Shown here: positions 1-8,064 of the stretch, piece after piece
Position numbering within the stretch: position 1 is the stretch's first letter
How the letters are laid out: each line of letters opens with the position of its first letter
Assembly: GCF_023715325.1 (NCBI RefSeq)
Contig: NZ_JAMBNX010000002.1
Coordinates: forward strand, 434,001-498,000
Source of the DNA: Agromyces mediolanus
GTDB lineage: Bacteria > Actinomycetota > Actinomycetes > Actinomycetales > Microbacteriaceae
Length of the DNA: 64,000 nucleotides
Reading direction: 5' to 3'
The notes under the pieces: generated by a model
Seen by the model: the letters and a program-made list of their open reading frames with translations, nothing else
What the model was told of the DNA's origin: nothing
Databases searched by the model: none
Program-made: the position numbers and the translations under genes

Positions 1-1
1 C

Positions 2-1939
2 AACGAGGTCCAGGTCGTCGTGACCGTCCTCGCCATCGAGCCCGACGAGCTCTACGACGTGCTCGCCATCAACGCCGCGTCGCTCTCGACGCAGCTGTCC
101 GGCCTGCCGTTCTCCGGCCCGGTCGCCGGCGTCCGCGTCGCGCTCATCGACGGCCAGTGGGTCGCGTTCCCGAAGCACAGCCAGCTCGAGGAGGCCGTGT
201 TCAGCATGGTCGTCGCGGGCCGCGTCGTGACCGAGGCCGACGGCTCCGAGGACGTCGCGATCATGATGATCGAGGCCGAGGCCACCGACAACGCGTGGAA
301 CCTCATCCAGGCCGGCGCCGTGAAGCCCGACGAGACCGTCATCGCCCAGGGCATCGAGGCGTCGAAGCCCTTCATCAAGCAGCTCGTCGTCGCGCAGCAG
401 CAGGTCGCCAAGACCGCCGCGAAGCCGACCGCCGACTACCCGACCTTCCCGCCCTACCAGGCGGACACGAAGGCCGTCGTCGAGGCGCTCGCGCTCGACG
501 AGCTCAAGGGCATCTACCAGATCGCCGGCAAGGTCGAGCGCCAGGACGCCGACGACGCGCTCAAGGCGCGCGTCAAGGAGCAGGTCGCGGCCAAGGTCGA
601 GGCGGGCGAGCTGCCCGAGTCGGCGAACGCCGAGGTCTCCGCCGCCTACAAGTCGGTGACGAAGCACGTCGTGCGTTCGCGGGTCCTCGAGGAGGGCGTC
701 CGCATCGACGGCCGCGGCCTCGCCGACATCCGCCCGCTCGACGCCGAGGTGCAGGTCGTGCCCCGCGTGCACGGTTCGGCCATCTTCCAGCGCGGCGAGA
801 CCCAGATCCTGGGCGTCACCACGCTGAACATGCTGAAGCTCGAGCAGCAGATCGACTCGCTGAGCCCGGTCACCAAGAAGCGCTACATGCACAACTACAA
901 CTTCCCGCCCTACTCGACCGGTGAGACCGGCCGCGTCGGGTCGCCGAAGCGTCGCGAGATCGGGCACGGCGCACTCGCCGAGCGCGCGCTCGTGCCGGTG
1001 CTGCCCACGCGCGAGGAGTTCCCCTACGCGATCCGTCAGGTGTCCGAGGCCCTCGGCTCCAACGGCTCGACCTCGATGGGCTCCGTCTGCGCCTCGACCC
1101 TGTCGCTGCTGAACGCCGGTGTGCCGCTGCGCGCCCCGGTCGCCGGCATCGCCATGGGCCTCATCTCCGACACCGTGAACGGCGAGACCCGCTACGCGGC
1201 GCTCACCGACATCCTCGGTGCCGAGGACGCGCTCGGCGACATGGACTTCAAGGTCGCCGGCACGAGCGAGTTCGTCACGGCCATCCAGCTCGACACGAAG
1301 CTCGACGGCATCCCCGCCTCGGTGCTCGCCGGCGCGCTGACCCAGGCCAAGGAGGCCCGCACCACCATCCTCGCCGTGCTCAACGCGGCGATCGACGGCC
1401 CGGACGAGATGGCCCCGACCGCTCCGCGCGTCATCAGCGTGCAGATCCCGGTCGACAAGATCGGCGAGCTGATCGGCCCGAAGGGCAAGACGATCAACGC
1501 GATCCAGGACGAGACCGGCGCCGACATCTCCATCGAGGAGGACGGCACCGTCTACATCGGCGCCACCGACGGCCCCTCGGCCGAGGCGGCCCGCGCCCAG
1601 GTGAACGCGATCGCGAACCCCACCAACCCGGAGGTCGGCGAGCAGTTCCTCGGCACCGTCGTGAAGATCGCCACCTTCGGCGCCTTCGTGTCGCTGCTGC
1701 CGGGCAAGGACGGCCTGCTGCACATCTCCGAGGTGCGCAAGCTCGCCGGCGGCAAGCGCGTCGAGAACGTCGAGGACGTGCTGGGCGTCGGGCAGAAGCT
1801 GCTCGTCGAGATCACCAAGATCGACGACCGCGGCAAGCTCTCGCTCGCCCCGGTCCTGCAGGAAGACGCCGACGCCGAGGGTCGTGCCGCCACTGGCGAG
1901 CACACCGACGCGCCGGCCGAGGGCGCCGAGGTCGAGTGA
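2..1939 (+). CDS. pnp: Polyribonucleotide nucleotidyltransferase (PNPase/GpsI), 5'-truncated by window
   Basis: Phosphate-dependent 3'-to-5' exoribonuclease of mRNA turnover; the actinobacterial family is also described as guanosine pentaphosphate synthetase. The frame is open at the left edge, so about the first 110 residues of a usual ~750 are missing; 645 are visible. In order I see the end of the first RNase PH core, the alpha-helical linker, the second RNase PH core (RGETQILG near visible residue 265), a KH domain with GPKGKT near 491, an S1 domain from about 555, and an acidic low-complexity tail. A strong hairpin follows the stop. In related genomes pepR directly follows; here about 14 kb of other genes intervene. 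Confidence 0.97.
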   Translation, partial: NEVQVVVTVLAIEPDELYDVLAINAASLSTQLSGLPFSGPVAGVRVALIDGQWVAFPKHSQLEEAVFSMVVAGRVVTEADGSEDVAIMMIEAEATDNAWNLIQAGAVKPDETVIAQGIEASKPFIKQLVVAQQQVAKTAAKPTADYPTFPPYQADTKAVVEALALDELKGIYQIAGKVERQDADDALKARVKEQVAAKVEAGELPESANAEVSAAYKSVTKHVVRSRVLEEGVRIDGRGLADIRPLDAEVQVVPRVHGSAIFQRGETQILGVTTLNMLKLEQQIDSLSPVTKKRYMHNYNFPPYSTGETGRVGSPKRREIGHGALAERALVPVLPTREEFPYAIRQVSEALGSNGSTSMGSVCASTLSLLNAGVPLRAPVAGIAMGLISDTVNGETRYAALTDILGAEDALGDMDFKVAGTSEFVTAIQLDTKLDGIPASVLAGALTQAKEARTTILAVLNAAIDGPDEMAPTAPRVISVQIPVDKIGELIGPKGKTINAIQDETGADISIEEDGTVYIGATDGPSAEAARAQVNAIANPTNPEVGEQFLGTVVKIATFGAFVSLLPGKDGLLHISEVRKLAGGKRVENVEDVLGVGQKLLVEITKIDDRGKLSLAPVLQEDADAEGRAATGEHTDAPAEGAEVE

Positions 1940-1960
1940 CCGCGGTTCCCGCCTGACACG

Positions 1961-1997
1961 CGGATGCCCCGCCCGATTCGTTCGGGCGGGGCATCCG
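1961..1997 (+). terminator. Intrinsic terminator of pnp
   Basis: A 15-bp perfect stem (1962-1976 with 1982-1996, extended by one C-G pair) closes a 5-nt loop, starting 21 bp after the pnp stop. There is no U-tract, as is usual in high-GC actinobacteria. It may also stop the convergent small-gene transcript that ends at 2043. Confidence 0.85.
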
Positions 1998-2042
1998 TCG
2001 TTTCCGGGCCGCTGCGGACGACGCGCAGCGCCGGCCCGTCGC

Positions 2043-2255
2043 TCAGAGCGGGAGATAGCCCGCGCTGCGGAACAGCTCGTCGCGCTCGGCGAGGGCGCGC
2101 TCGGCGGCGGCCCGGGCCTCGGCCCGGCCGAGCAGCTGCTCGCGGTCGGTGCGGCGGCTGGCGCGGCGCAGGCCCCAGCTCGCGAGCCCGAGGCCGCTGC
2201 GGACGGCGAGGCCGGCGAGGCGGCCGGCGCCGGGGGAGAGGGTGGCGGTGGTCAT
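2043..2255 (-). CDS. Small unknown protein paired with ArsR-type regulator
   Basis: A 70-residue protein with no family I recognise. It starts 5 bp after the stop of the upstream regulator and has a good Shine-Dalgarno (GGAAGGAG about 7 nt before ATG), so it is very probably translated from the same mRNA. The N-terminal third is small and hydrophobic (glycine, alanine and leucine rich). The rest is charged and likely helical, with many Arg, Glu and Ala, and ends in AGYLPL. There is no convincing transmembrane segment. Function unknown; a partner or target of the regulator is a guess from position only. Confidence 0.7.
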   Translation of the reverse strand: MTTATLSPGAGRLAGLAVRSGLGLASWGLRRASRRTDREQLLGRAEARAAAERALAERDELFRSAGYLPL

Positions 2256-2260
2256 GATGG

Positions 2261-2917
2261 TCACTCCTTCCGAGTGCGGTCCTGGGTGGCCTCGCCGCGC
2301 ACGAGCGGGAAGGCGTTGAGGTGGATCTGCACGGGCATGGAGCCCGGCGTGGGCGTGCGCTTGTAGCGCTCGCCGAACTTCAGGAACACCGCGTCGATCT
2401 CGGCGACGAGCTCGGCGAGCTGCTCGACGGTGAGCCGGAGGTTGATCGTGTCGCTGGTGGCGACCTCGAGCCACTCCTTGCCGAAGACGTGCGGGCCGTC
2501 GGCGACGAAGTCCCGGTAGTTGCGGTCGCGGATCGTGAGCCACTCGTCTTCGACGAGCTTCGCGGCCAACCGCTCGGCGCTGCCCGGGGGCAGGTCCTGC
2601 GGGTCGGGTACGGCGACCGAGCCGGGCGTGCGCTCCCACCACCGTTCGCGGCCGGTGCCGCGGCTGGTGTCCTCGCGGACGAGGCCGGCGCGCTCGAGCT
2701 GGCGGAGGTGGTAGCTCATGGAGCCGCTCGACTCGCTCAGCCGTTCGCCGAGGCCGCTCGCGGTGAGCGGGCCGTAGGAGGACAGCTCGTCGTAGATGCG
2801 GATGCGGAGCGGGTGGCCGAGCGACTTCAGGGCCGTCGCCGACAGCACATGGTCGATGCCGGGATGGCGGGTGCTGCTCGGCTGTGCCGCGATGTGGGAC
2901 GGGGTGGTGTCGCTCAT
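2261..2917 (-). CDS. ArsR-type winged-helix transcriptional regulator
   Basis: A DNA-binding repressor/activator of 218 residues. The winged-helix domain occupies about residues 15-95, with the signature LKSLGHPLRIRIYDEL near 31 and the recognition region SGSMSYHLRQLERAGLV near 65. The C-terminal half is an unassigned effector or dimerisation domain. I chose the ATG at 2917: the in-frame ATG at 2953 would lie inside a repeat array, whereas a -10-like TATCTT ends 7 nt before 2917. It heads a two-gene operon with the 70-residue protein. The start and promoter are covered by five TTGCAA hexamers, so autoregulation is likely. The ligand is unknown; no metal-binding cysteine motif is evident. Confidence 0.85.
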   Translation of the reverse strand: MSDTTPSHIAAQPSSTRHPGIDHVLSATALKSLGHPLRIRIYDELSSYGPLTASGLGERLSESSGSMSYHLRQLERAGLVREDTSRGTGRERWWERTPGSVAVPDPQDLPPGSAERLAAKLVEDEWLTIRDRNYRDFVADGPHVFGKEWLEVATSDTINLRLTVEQLAELVAEIDAVFLKFGERYKRTPTPGSMPVQIHLNAFPLVRGEATQDRTRKE

Positions 2918-2919
2918 GG

Positions 2920-2981
2920 ATGCAAAGATACCCTTGCAAAGAAAGCTTTGCAAGTATTTATTTGCAAGTATTCGTTTGCAA
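2920..2981. repeat. Five phased TTGCAA hexamers, exact 14-bp period
   Basis: The self-complementary hexamer TTGCAA (first copy ATGCAA) begins at 2920, 2934, 2948, 2962 and 2976, exactly 14 bp apart. Flanks are conserved as well: gcaaag follows copies 1 and 2, tttgcaagtatt marks copies 3 and 4. Copies 2 and 3 form the inverted repeat TTGCAAAG-aaag-CTTTGCAA (2934-2953). The tract is AT-rich in a GC-rich genome and covers the predicted promoter and start codon of the ArsR-type gene. It is best read as a multi-site operator. Confidence 0.8.
2925..2953 (-). promoter_or_regulatory. Predicted promoter of the ArsR-type operon (leaderless)
   Basis: On the minus strand TTGCAA (2953-2948) and TATCTT (2930-2925) are separated by 17 bp, a good sigma-70-like pair. 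The expected transcription start is at or next to the ATG at 2917, which predicts a leaderless mRNA. The -35 hexamer is itself one of the repeated TTGCAA sites. Confidence 0.55.
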
Positions 2982-3016
2982 CGGTTTCTTTGTGATCGCG
3001 CCGCGCGCGGTGCGGC

Positions 3017-3475
3017 TCAGCGATCGAGCAACGGCCCGAGTCGGTAGGGGATGAGCTCGCCCATCGAGAGCGAGGTCTCGGTGCGTTCGACCCCGTCGAC
3101 CGCGAGGATCTCCCCGTCGATGCGGAAGAGGTCGTGCGCGTCGCGGCAGACGACGCGCACCAGGAGATCGACCGATCCGGAGAGGCCGTGCGCCTGCAGC
3201 ACCTCGGGGATCGCCGCGATCCGCTCGACCACCTCCGAGAGCCGCTTCTGGCGCACGTGCACCGCGACGAAGGCCTCGAGCGGGTACCCGAGCGGCGCCG
3301 GATCGATCGCGCGCTCGAAGGAGGCGAAGGCGCCGGATGCCTCGAGCCGGGCGAGCCTGGCCTGCACCGTGTTGCGGCTGAGACCGAGCCGCTCCGCCAG
3401 GGCGACGACGGTCGCCCGGTGGTCGGCGGCGAGGGCGGCGAGGAGGGCGCGGTCGAGCTGGTCGAGAGTGCTCAT
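3017..3475 (-). CDS. Lrp/AsnC family transcriptional regulator (BkdR-like)
   Basis: A 152-residue Lrp/AsnC protein of typical length. An N-terminal helix-turn-helix (LDRALLAALAADHRATVVAL, then LGLSRNTVQARLARLE) is followed by an alpha/beta RAM effector-binding domain. The ATG at 3475 gives the family-standard N-terminus; an in-frame ATG 45 bp upstream adds an unlikely extension. It is divergent from bkdABC, the classical position of BkdR-type activators that sense branched-chain amino acids. An inverted repeat of Lrp-box size lies between the two transcription units. That it controls bkdABC is inferred from this arrangement. Confidence 0.92.
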   Translation of the reverse strand: MSTLDQLDRALLAALAADHRATVVALAERLGLSRNTVQARLARLEASGAFASFERAIDPAPLGYPLEAFVAVHVRQKRLSEVVERIAAIPEVLQAHGLSGSVDLLVRVVCRDAHDLFRIDGEILAVDGVERTETSLSMGELIPYRLGPLLDR

Positions 3476-3510
3476 GCTGCGCAGTGTAGCGAGATTGTGT
3501 GGATTCCGAT

Positions 3511-3525
3511 TGAGCAACATGCTCA
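3511..3525. promoter_or_regulatory. Candidate Lrp/AsnC operator
   Basis: TGAGCA-aca-TGCTCA is a perfect 6-bp inverted repeat with a 3-bp spacer, 15 bp in all, the usual size of an Lrp-type box. It lies 36 bp upstream of the regulator start and just before the -35 of the divergent bkd promoter. Confidence 0.6.
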
Positions 3526-3541
3526 GTCGATACGGCGATGC

Positions 3542-3570
3542 TTGAGCTGTGTGACCTTCGGACGTAGCCT
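3542..3570 (+). promoter_or_regulatory. Predicted bkdABC promoter
   Basis: TTGAGC (3542-3547) and TAGCCT (3565-3570) are separated by 17 bp. The leader to the bkdA ATG would be about 67 nt and ends with the ribosome site AGGAGG at 3631-3636. Confidence 0.5.
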
Positions 3571-3643
3571 CGGGGGTATCCGGCGACGTGGCCGGCGAGT
3601 CGGAGGGCCCACGAAGCGCTCCGCCGAAACAGGAGGATCAACG

Positions 3644-4792
3644 ATGACCCTTTCCGACCGGGATGCGACCGGACTCTTGACGAGGCCCGGGTCGTTCGTT
3701 CAGCTCGTCGACGAGACGGGCGCCCGGCGCCACGATGCCGAGTTCGACCCCTGGGTCGCCGACGTCGACGCCGCGGCGCTCGGCCGGCTCTACCGGGACA
3801 TGGTCATCGTCCGCCGGCTCGACGCCGAGGGCGTCGCCCTGCAGCGCCAGGGCGAGCTGGGGCTCTGGCCGCCGCTCGCCGGGCAGGAGGCCGCGCAGAT
3901 CGGCTCCGTCCGTGCGCTGCACGACGACGACTTCGCGTTCACCAGCTACCGCGAGCTGGCGGTCGCCTGGGCGCGCGGCGTCCCGCCCGAGGGCCTCGTC
4001 GCCACCTGGCGCGGCACCGCGTCGTCCGGCTGGGACCCGGCCGCGCATCGCGTCGCCGTGCCGCAGATCATCATCGGTGCGCAGGCGCTGCACGCCACCG
4101 GCTACGCCATGGGGCTGCGCTGGGACCACTCCGACGCGGCGGCGATCGCGTACTTCGGCGACGGCGCGACGAGCGAGGGCGACGTCAGCGAGGCGTTCGT
4201 CTTCGCCTCGAGTTTCGAGGCGCCCGTCGTCTTCTTCTGCCAGAACAACCAGTGGGCGATCTCCGAACCCGTCGGGCTGCAGTCCAAGCAGGAGCTGGCC
4301 CGCCGTGCCGACGGCTTCGCGATGCCCGGCATCCGGGTCGACGGCAACGACGTCCTCGCGGTGCTCGCCGTCACCCGCATGGCCCTCGAACGCGCCCGCC
4401 GCGGTGAAGGCCCGAGTCTCATCGAAGCGGTGACCTACCGGATGGGGCCGCACACGACCGCCGACGATCCCAGCCGGTATCGCGACGACACGGAGCTCGC
4501 CGCCTGGCGCGAGCGCGACCCCATCGCCCGCGTGCTGGCGCTCCTCGACGGACTCGGCGCCGACGTCGCCGGCCTCGAACGCGAGACCGCCGAAGCTGCA
4601 GGCCGCGCGGCCGCCGAGCTCCGTGCCGCGTGCCTCGGCCTCACCGACCCGCCCGCGCTCAGCGTCTTCGATCACGTCTACGCGGAGCCCAACACCCACG
4701 TCGAGCGTCAGCGCGAACGGTACGCGCGGTATCTCGCGCTCTTCGACGGGACGCCCGACGAGGCATCCGACGAGCACGGAGGCGCGCGATGA
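3644..4792 (+). CDS. bkdA: Branched-chain 2-oxoacid dehydrogenase E1 alpha subunit
   Basis: The thiamine diphosphate-dependent decarboxylase subunit that, with E1 beta, acts on 2-oxoacids from valine, leucine and isoleucine. It has 382 residues. The ThDP motif is clear: GDGATSEGD near residue 172 and QNNQWAIS near 200. The ATG at 3644 has AGGAGG 8 nt upstream; a longer in-frame reading back to 3134 runs through the divergent regulator and is artefactual. The stop overlaps the bkdB start (ATGA). Pyruvate dehydrogenase E1 alpha is the alternative. The Lrp-type neighbour and the adjacent leucine-degradation operon favour the branched-chain enzyme, as for M. tuberculosis Rv2497c. Confidence 0.85.
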   Translation: MTLSDRDATGLLTRPGSFVQLVDETGARRHDAEFDPWVADVDAAALGRLYRDMVIVRRLDAEGVALQRQGELGLWPPLAGQEAAQIGSVRALHDDDFAFTSYRELAVAWARGVPPEGLVATWRGTASSGWDPAAHRVAVPQIIIGAQALHATGYAMGLRWDHSDAAAIAYFGDGATSEGDVSEAFVFASSFEAPVVFFCQNNQWAISEPVGLQSKQELARRADGFAMPGIRVDGNDVLAVLAVTRMALERARRGEGPSLIEAVTYRMGPHTTADDPSRYRDDTELAAWRERDPIARVLALLDGLGADVAGLERETAEAAGRAAAELRAACLGLTDPPALSVFDHVYAEPNTHVERQRERYARYLALFDGTPDEASDEHGGAR

Positions 4793-5799
4793 CCACGCTC
4801 ACCCTCGGCAAGGCCCTGAACCGAGGCCTCCGCAACGCCCTCGCCGCCGACGACCGCGTCGTGCTCATGGGCGAGGACATCGGCACCCTCGGCGGGGTGT
4901 TCCGCATCACCGACGGGCTCCAGGCGGAGTTCGGCCGCGAGCGGGTCGTCGACTCGCCGCTCTCGGAGGCGGGGCTCATCGGCACCGCGGTCGGGCTCGC
5001 GTACCGCGGGTTCCGTCCGGTCGTCGAGATCCAGTTCGACGGATTCATCTACCCGGGCTTCGACCAGATCGTCGCGCAGGTGGCGAAGCTGCACTATCGC
5101 TCGCGGGGTGCGGTGAAGGTCCCGATCACGATCCGCGTGCCGTTCGGCGGCGGGATCGGCGCCGCCGAGCATCACTCGGAGTCTCCCGAGGCGTACTTCG
5201 CGCACACCGCCGGGCTCCGGGTGGTGGTCTGCTCGAACCCGGCCGACGCGCACGTGATGATCCAGCAGGCGATCGCGAGCGACGATCCCGTGCTCTTCTT
5301 CGAGCCGAAGCGCCGCTACCACGTGAAGGGCGAGGTCGACGAGGAGGCGAGCCTCGCCGACGCGAAGCCGATGGGCATCGCGACGGTCGTCACCGCGGGC
5401 GACGACGTGACGCTCGTCACCTACGGCGGACTCGTGCAGACGGCGAAGGACGCCGCGGTCGCCGCGGCCGAGGACGGCATCTCCATCGAGGTCATCGACC
5501 TCCGCTCGCTCGCCCCCGTGGACTATCCGACGCTCGAGGCCTCGCTGCGACGCACCGGGCGGCTCGTGATCGCGCACGAGGCCGGGCAGCAGGGCGGCGT
5601 GGGCGCGGAGATCGCGGCGAGCCTCACCGAGCGCTGCTTCGACTTCCTCGAGCACGCGCCGGTCCGGGTCACCGGGCACGACATCCCCTACCCGCCGGCG
5701 AAGCTCGAGCAGCACCATCTGCCGGATCTCGACCGCATCCTCGACGGCGTCGACCGGGTCCTCGGCCGCGCGAACTCGCTCTCGGAGGTCGAGGCATGA
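4789..5799 (+). CDS. bkdB: Branched-chain 2-oxoacid dehydrogenase E1 beta subunit
   Basis: The 336-residue partner of E1 alpha; it completes the ThDP active site and binds the E2 core. Transketolase-type pyrimidine-binding region MGEDIGTLGGVFRIT lies near residue 24, the strongly conserved QFDGFIYPGFDQI near 82, and the C-terminal transketolase domain begins about residue 200. ATGA overlaps at both ends (with bkdA and bkdC) indicate translational coupling and equal dosage. Confidence 0.88.
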   Translation: MTTLTLGKALNRGLRNALAADDRVVLMGEDIGTLGGVFRITDGLQAEFGRERVVDSPLSEAGLIGTAVGLAYRGFRPVVEIQFDGFIYPGFDQIVAQVAKLHYRSRGAVKVPITIRVPFGGGIGAAEHHSESPEAYFAHTAGLRVVVCSNPADAHVMIQQAIASDDPVLFFEPKRRYHVKGEVDEEASLADAKPMGIATVVTAGDDVTLVTYGGLVQTAKDAAVAAAEDGISIEVIDLRSLAPVDYPTLEASLRRTGRLVIAHEAGQQGGVGAEIAASLTERCFDFLEHAPVRVTGHDIPYPPAKLEQHHLPDLDRILDGVDRVLGRANSLSEVEA

Positions 5800-7181
5800 G
5801 CGGCGTGCGGGCATTCGCGCTTCCGGACCTCGGCGAGGGGCTGACGGAGTCCGAGCTCGTCGCGTGGCGGGTCTCGGTCGGCGACCGGATCGAGCTCAAC
5901 CAGATCGTGGCGGACGTCGAGACGGCGAAGGCCGTCGTCGAGCTGCCCTCGCCGTTCGCGGGGGTGATCACGGCGTTGCACGCCGAGCCGGGGCAGACGG
6001 TCGAGGTCGGCGCCCCGCTCTTCTCGTGCGAGACCGGCGACGCCGCGGTCGCCGATGCCCCCGCCGGGGGTGCGTCGAAAGACGCGGATGCCTCGGGCGT
6101 AGCGGATGCCGCAGGCGAGGCGCCCGAGGAGCCGGATCGCGAGCCGACCCTCGTCGGCTACGGGGCGACGGCGGATCGCGGGCCGCGGCGGCGCCAGCGG
6201 CCCGCGTCCCCGGGCGCGGGCGCCGGAGGCGGTACCTCGGTCGCGGGCAGCGGCGCGGCATCCGGTGCCGGCCCGGTCGTGGCGCCGTCGCGGCGCGGCG
6301 AACGGCCCCGTTCGACGCCGCCGGTGCGCCGGCTGGCGCGGGAGCTCGGCCTCGACCTCGAAGCGATCGAGGGCACGGGCGAGCGCGGGCTGATCACCCG
6401 CGACGACGTCGAGCGCGCCGCGACCGCCGCACCGATCCCAGCGACCGAGGCGTCCGCGACGGCCCCTCCGGCGGGCGGTCGCCCGGCGGAGACGCGGATC
6501 CCGATCCGCGGGGTCCGCAAGCACACCGCCGCCGCCATGGTGCGCAGCGCGTTCACCGCGCCGCATGTGACCGAGTTCCTCACCGTCGACGTGACCGCGA
6601 CGATGGATCTCCTGCGCGGCATCCGCGAGGACCGTGAGTTCGCCGGCCACCGGATCACCCCCCTGGCCATCGTCGCCAAGGCGGTCTGCCTCGCCGCGGC
6701 GCGCACCCCCGAGGTGAACGCCCGCTGGGACGAGGAGGCGCAGGAGATCGTGCAGTTCGGCGGCGTCAACCTCGGCATCGCCGCGGCGACCGAGCGGGGG
6801 CTCGTCGTCCCCGTCATCCCGGGAGCGGAACGGATGACGCTCGTGCAGCTGGCCGACGCCATCGGCGCACTCGCGGAGACCGCCCGGGCGGGGCGCACGA
6901 GCCCGGCCGAGCTCTCGGGAGGCACGATCTCGATCACGAACATCGGCGTCTTCGGCATCGACGCGGGCACGCCGATCCTGAATCCCGGAGAGGCGGCGAT
7001 CCTCGCGACGGGCCAGGTGCGCCGGCAGCCGTGGGAGCATCGCGGCGAGATCGCGCTCCGAGAGGTGATGACGCTCTCGCTCTCCTTCGACCATCGGCTC
7101 GTGGACGGCGCGCAGGGCTCCCGATTCCTCGGCGACGTCGGTCGCCTCCTGCGGGAGCCGGGGCTCGCCCTGACGATGTGA
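5796..7181 (+). CDS. bkdC: 2-oxoacid dehydrogenase E2 (dihydrolipoyl acyltransferase)
   Basis: The core acyltransferase of the complex, 461 residues. There is one lipoyl domain at about 5-80 with the lipoylated lysine in ETAKAV at residue 45, then an Ala/Gly/Pro-rich hinge. The peripheral-subunit-binding domain spans about 172-208 (PPVRRLARELGLDLEAIEGT). The catalytic chloramphenicol-acetyltransferase-like domain ends with the active-site motif DHRLVDG near 432. A single lipoyl domain fits the branched-chain type. No E3 gene is in the window, so a shared lipoamide dehydrogenase from elsewhere is implied. Confidence 0.9.
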   Translation: MSGVRAFALPDLGEGLTESELVAWRVSVGDRIELNQIVADVETAKAVVELPSPFAGVITALHAEPGQTVEVGAPLFSCETGDAAVADAPAGGASKDADASGVADAAGEAPEEPDREPTLVGYGATADRGPRRRQRPASPGAGAGGGTSVAGSGAASGAGPVVAPSRRGERPRSTPPVRRLARELGLDLEAIEGTGERGLITRDDVERAATAAPIPATEASATAPPAGGRPAETRIPIRGVRKHTAAAMVRSAFTAPHVTEFLTVDVTATMDLLRGIREDREFAGHRITPLAIVAKAVCLAAARTPEVNARWDEEAQEIVQFGGVNLGIAAATERGLVVPVIPGAERMTLVQLADAIGALAETARAGRTSPAELSGGTISITNIGVFGIDAGTPILNPGEAAILATGQVRRQPWEHRGEIALREVMTLSLSFDHRLVDGAQGSRFLGDVGRLLREPGLALTM

Positions 7182-7191
7182 GCGGACCGCG

Positions 7192-7218
7192 GCGGGGGAT
7201 GGCGGCACCGTCCCCCGC
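7192..7218 (+). terminator. Candidate terminator after bkdC
   Basis: GCGGGGGA (7192-7199) pairs with TCCCCCGC (7211-7218) around an 11-nt loop, 10 bp after the bkdC stop. Moderate stem, no U-tract. Confidence 0.5.
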
Positions 7219-7270
7219 GGCGTAGCCTCGGGCTGGCGGGCCGTGCGCGCGGCCCGGGACGGAGGCCAGG

Positions 7271-7561
7271 ATGGACGACCGCACGCTGCTCCTCGCCGAC
7301 GAGACCGCCCAGGCGCTCGCCGGGACGCCGTTCGAGCACGCCGTCGATCATCTCGTCGCGAGCTACGAGACCGGGGACTTCTCGGCGGGGGTCCGGTTCC
7401 TCGACCGCGTCGCCGTCGTCGCGGACGAGCTCGGCCACCACCCCGACGTGCACGTGCGCTGGGGCTCGGTCACCTTCGAACTGCGGTCGCACGACGTCGG
7501 CGGGGTGACCCGGCGCGACGTCGAGCTCGCGCAGCGCATCCACGCGCTCGCGAGCGAGTAG
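7271..7561 (+). CDS. 4a-hydroxytetrahydrobiopterin dehydratase (PCD/DCoH family)
   Basis: A 96-residue pterin-4a-carbinolamine dehydratase, which dehydrates 4a-hydroxytetrahydropterin formed by aromatic amino-acid hydroxylases. The family signature is complete in the second half: ELGHHPDVHVRWGSVTFEL followed by SHDVGGVTRRD, including the catalytic His-His-Pro. The ATG follows GGAGG. No pterin-dependent hydroxylase is nearby, so its substrate source is unclear. A TAGCCT -10-like box at 7222-7227 suggests its own promoter. It is convergent with the GNAT gene, 23 bp between stops. Confidence 0.9.
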   Translation: MDDRTLLLADETAQALAGTPFEHAVDHLVASYETGDFSAGVRFLDRVAVVADELGHHPDVHVRWGSVTFELRSHDVGGVTRRDVELAQRIHALASE

Positions 7562-7584
7562 CCTCGGCCGCAGGCTGCCGGCGA

Positions 7585-8064
7585 TCAGTCGAGTTCGTAG
7601 ACGACCCGTTCCGTCTCGCCGCCACGGGCGGGAGCGAACACGAGTTCGCGCGCGACCTCGGCGAAGCCGAGCTTCGCGAGCACCGCTCGGGAACCTGCGT
7701 TGTCCGCGGCCACCCTGGCGCGCACGGGCCGCTCGGGCAGGCCGTCGAGCAACAGACGGAGGGCGCGGGTGGCGATGCCGCGACCCCAGTGGTCGGGGTC
7801 GATCCACGAGTCGAGCACGGCCGCGCCCTGCTCCCGGCGGACCTCGACGTCGCCGACGATGCGGCCGTCGGCGCGCACGGTCCGGGTGGTGAGCGCGGGA
7901 TCGGCGAGCCGCTCGGCCCAGCGGGCGGCGAACGTCGAACGATCGTCGTCGCCCGGCGTGAACGCGGCCTGCCGAACGGCGGTCTCGTCGTGGTGGAATC
8001 GGTACAGTGCGTCGAGATCGGCGGCGCGTGTGGGGCGCAGCGTCACGACATGAGGCTCGCCCAT
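7585..8064 (-). CDS. GNAT family N-acetyltransferase
   Basis: A 159-residue acetyl-CoA-dependent acyltransferase of unknown substrate. The GNAT fold is visible: N-terminal LRPTRAADLDALYRF, a central beta strand ending in SWIDPDHWGRGIATRAL (acetyl-CoA loop variant of Q/RxxGxG/A near residue 95), and the C-terminal NAGSRAVLAKLGF near 122. The start lies inside the end of the TetR gene (22-bp overlap) with GGAGG upstream, so it is co-translated with that regulator. It resembles RimJ-like acetyltransferases, but the target cannot be named. Confidence 0.85.
   Translation of the reverse strand: MGEPHVVTLRPTRAADLDALYRFHHDETAVRQAAFTPGDDDRSTFAARWAERLADPALTTRTVRADGRIVGDVEVRREQGAAVLDSWIDPDHWGRGIATRALRLLLDGLPERPVRARVAADNAGSRAVLAKLGFAEVARELVFAPARGGETERVVYELD

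Noticed and set aside
2918-2953. Upstream in-frame ATG (2953) adding 12 residues to the ArsR-type regulator
   Set aside because: It lies inside the TTGCAA array and the predicted promoter; the ATG at 2917 is 7 nt from a -10 box and gives a normal N-terminus.
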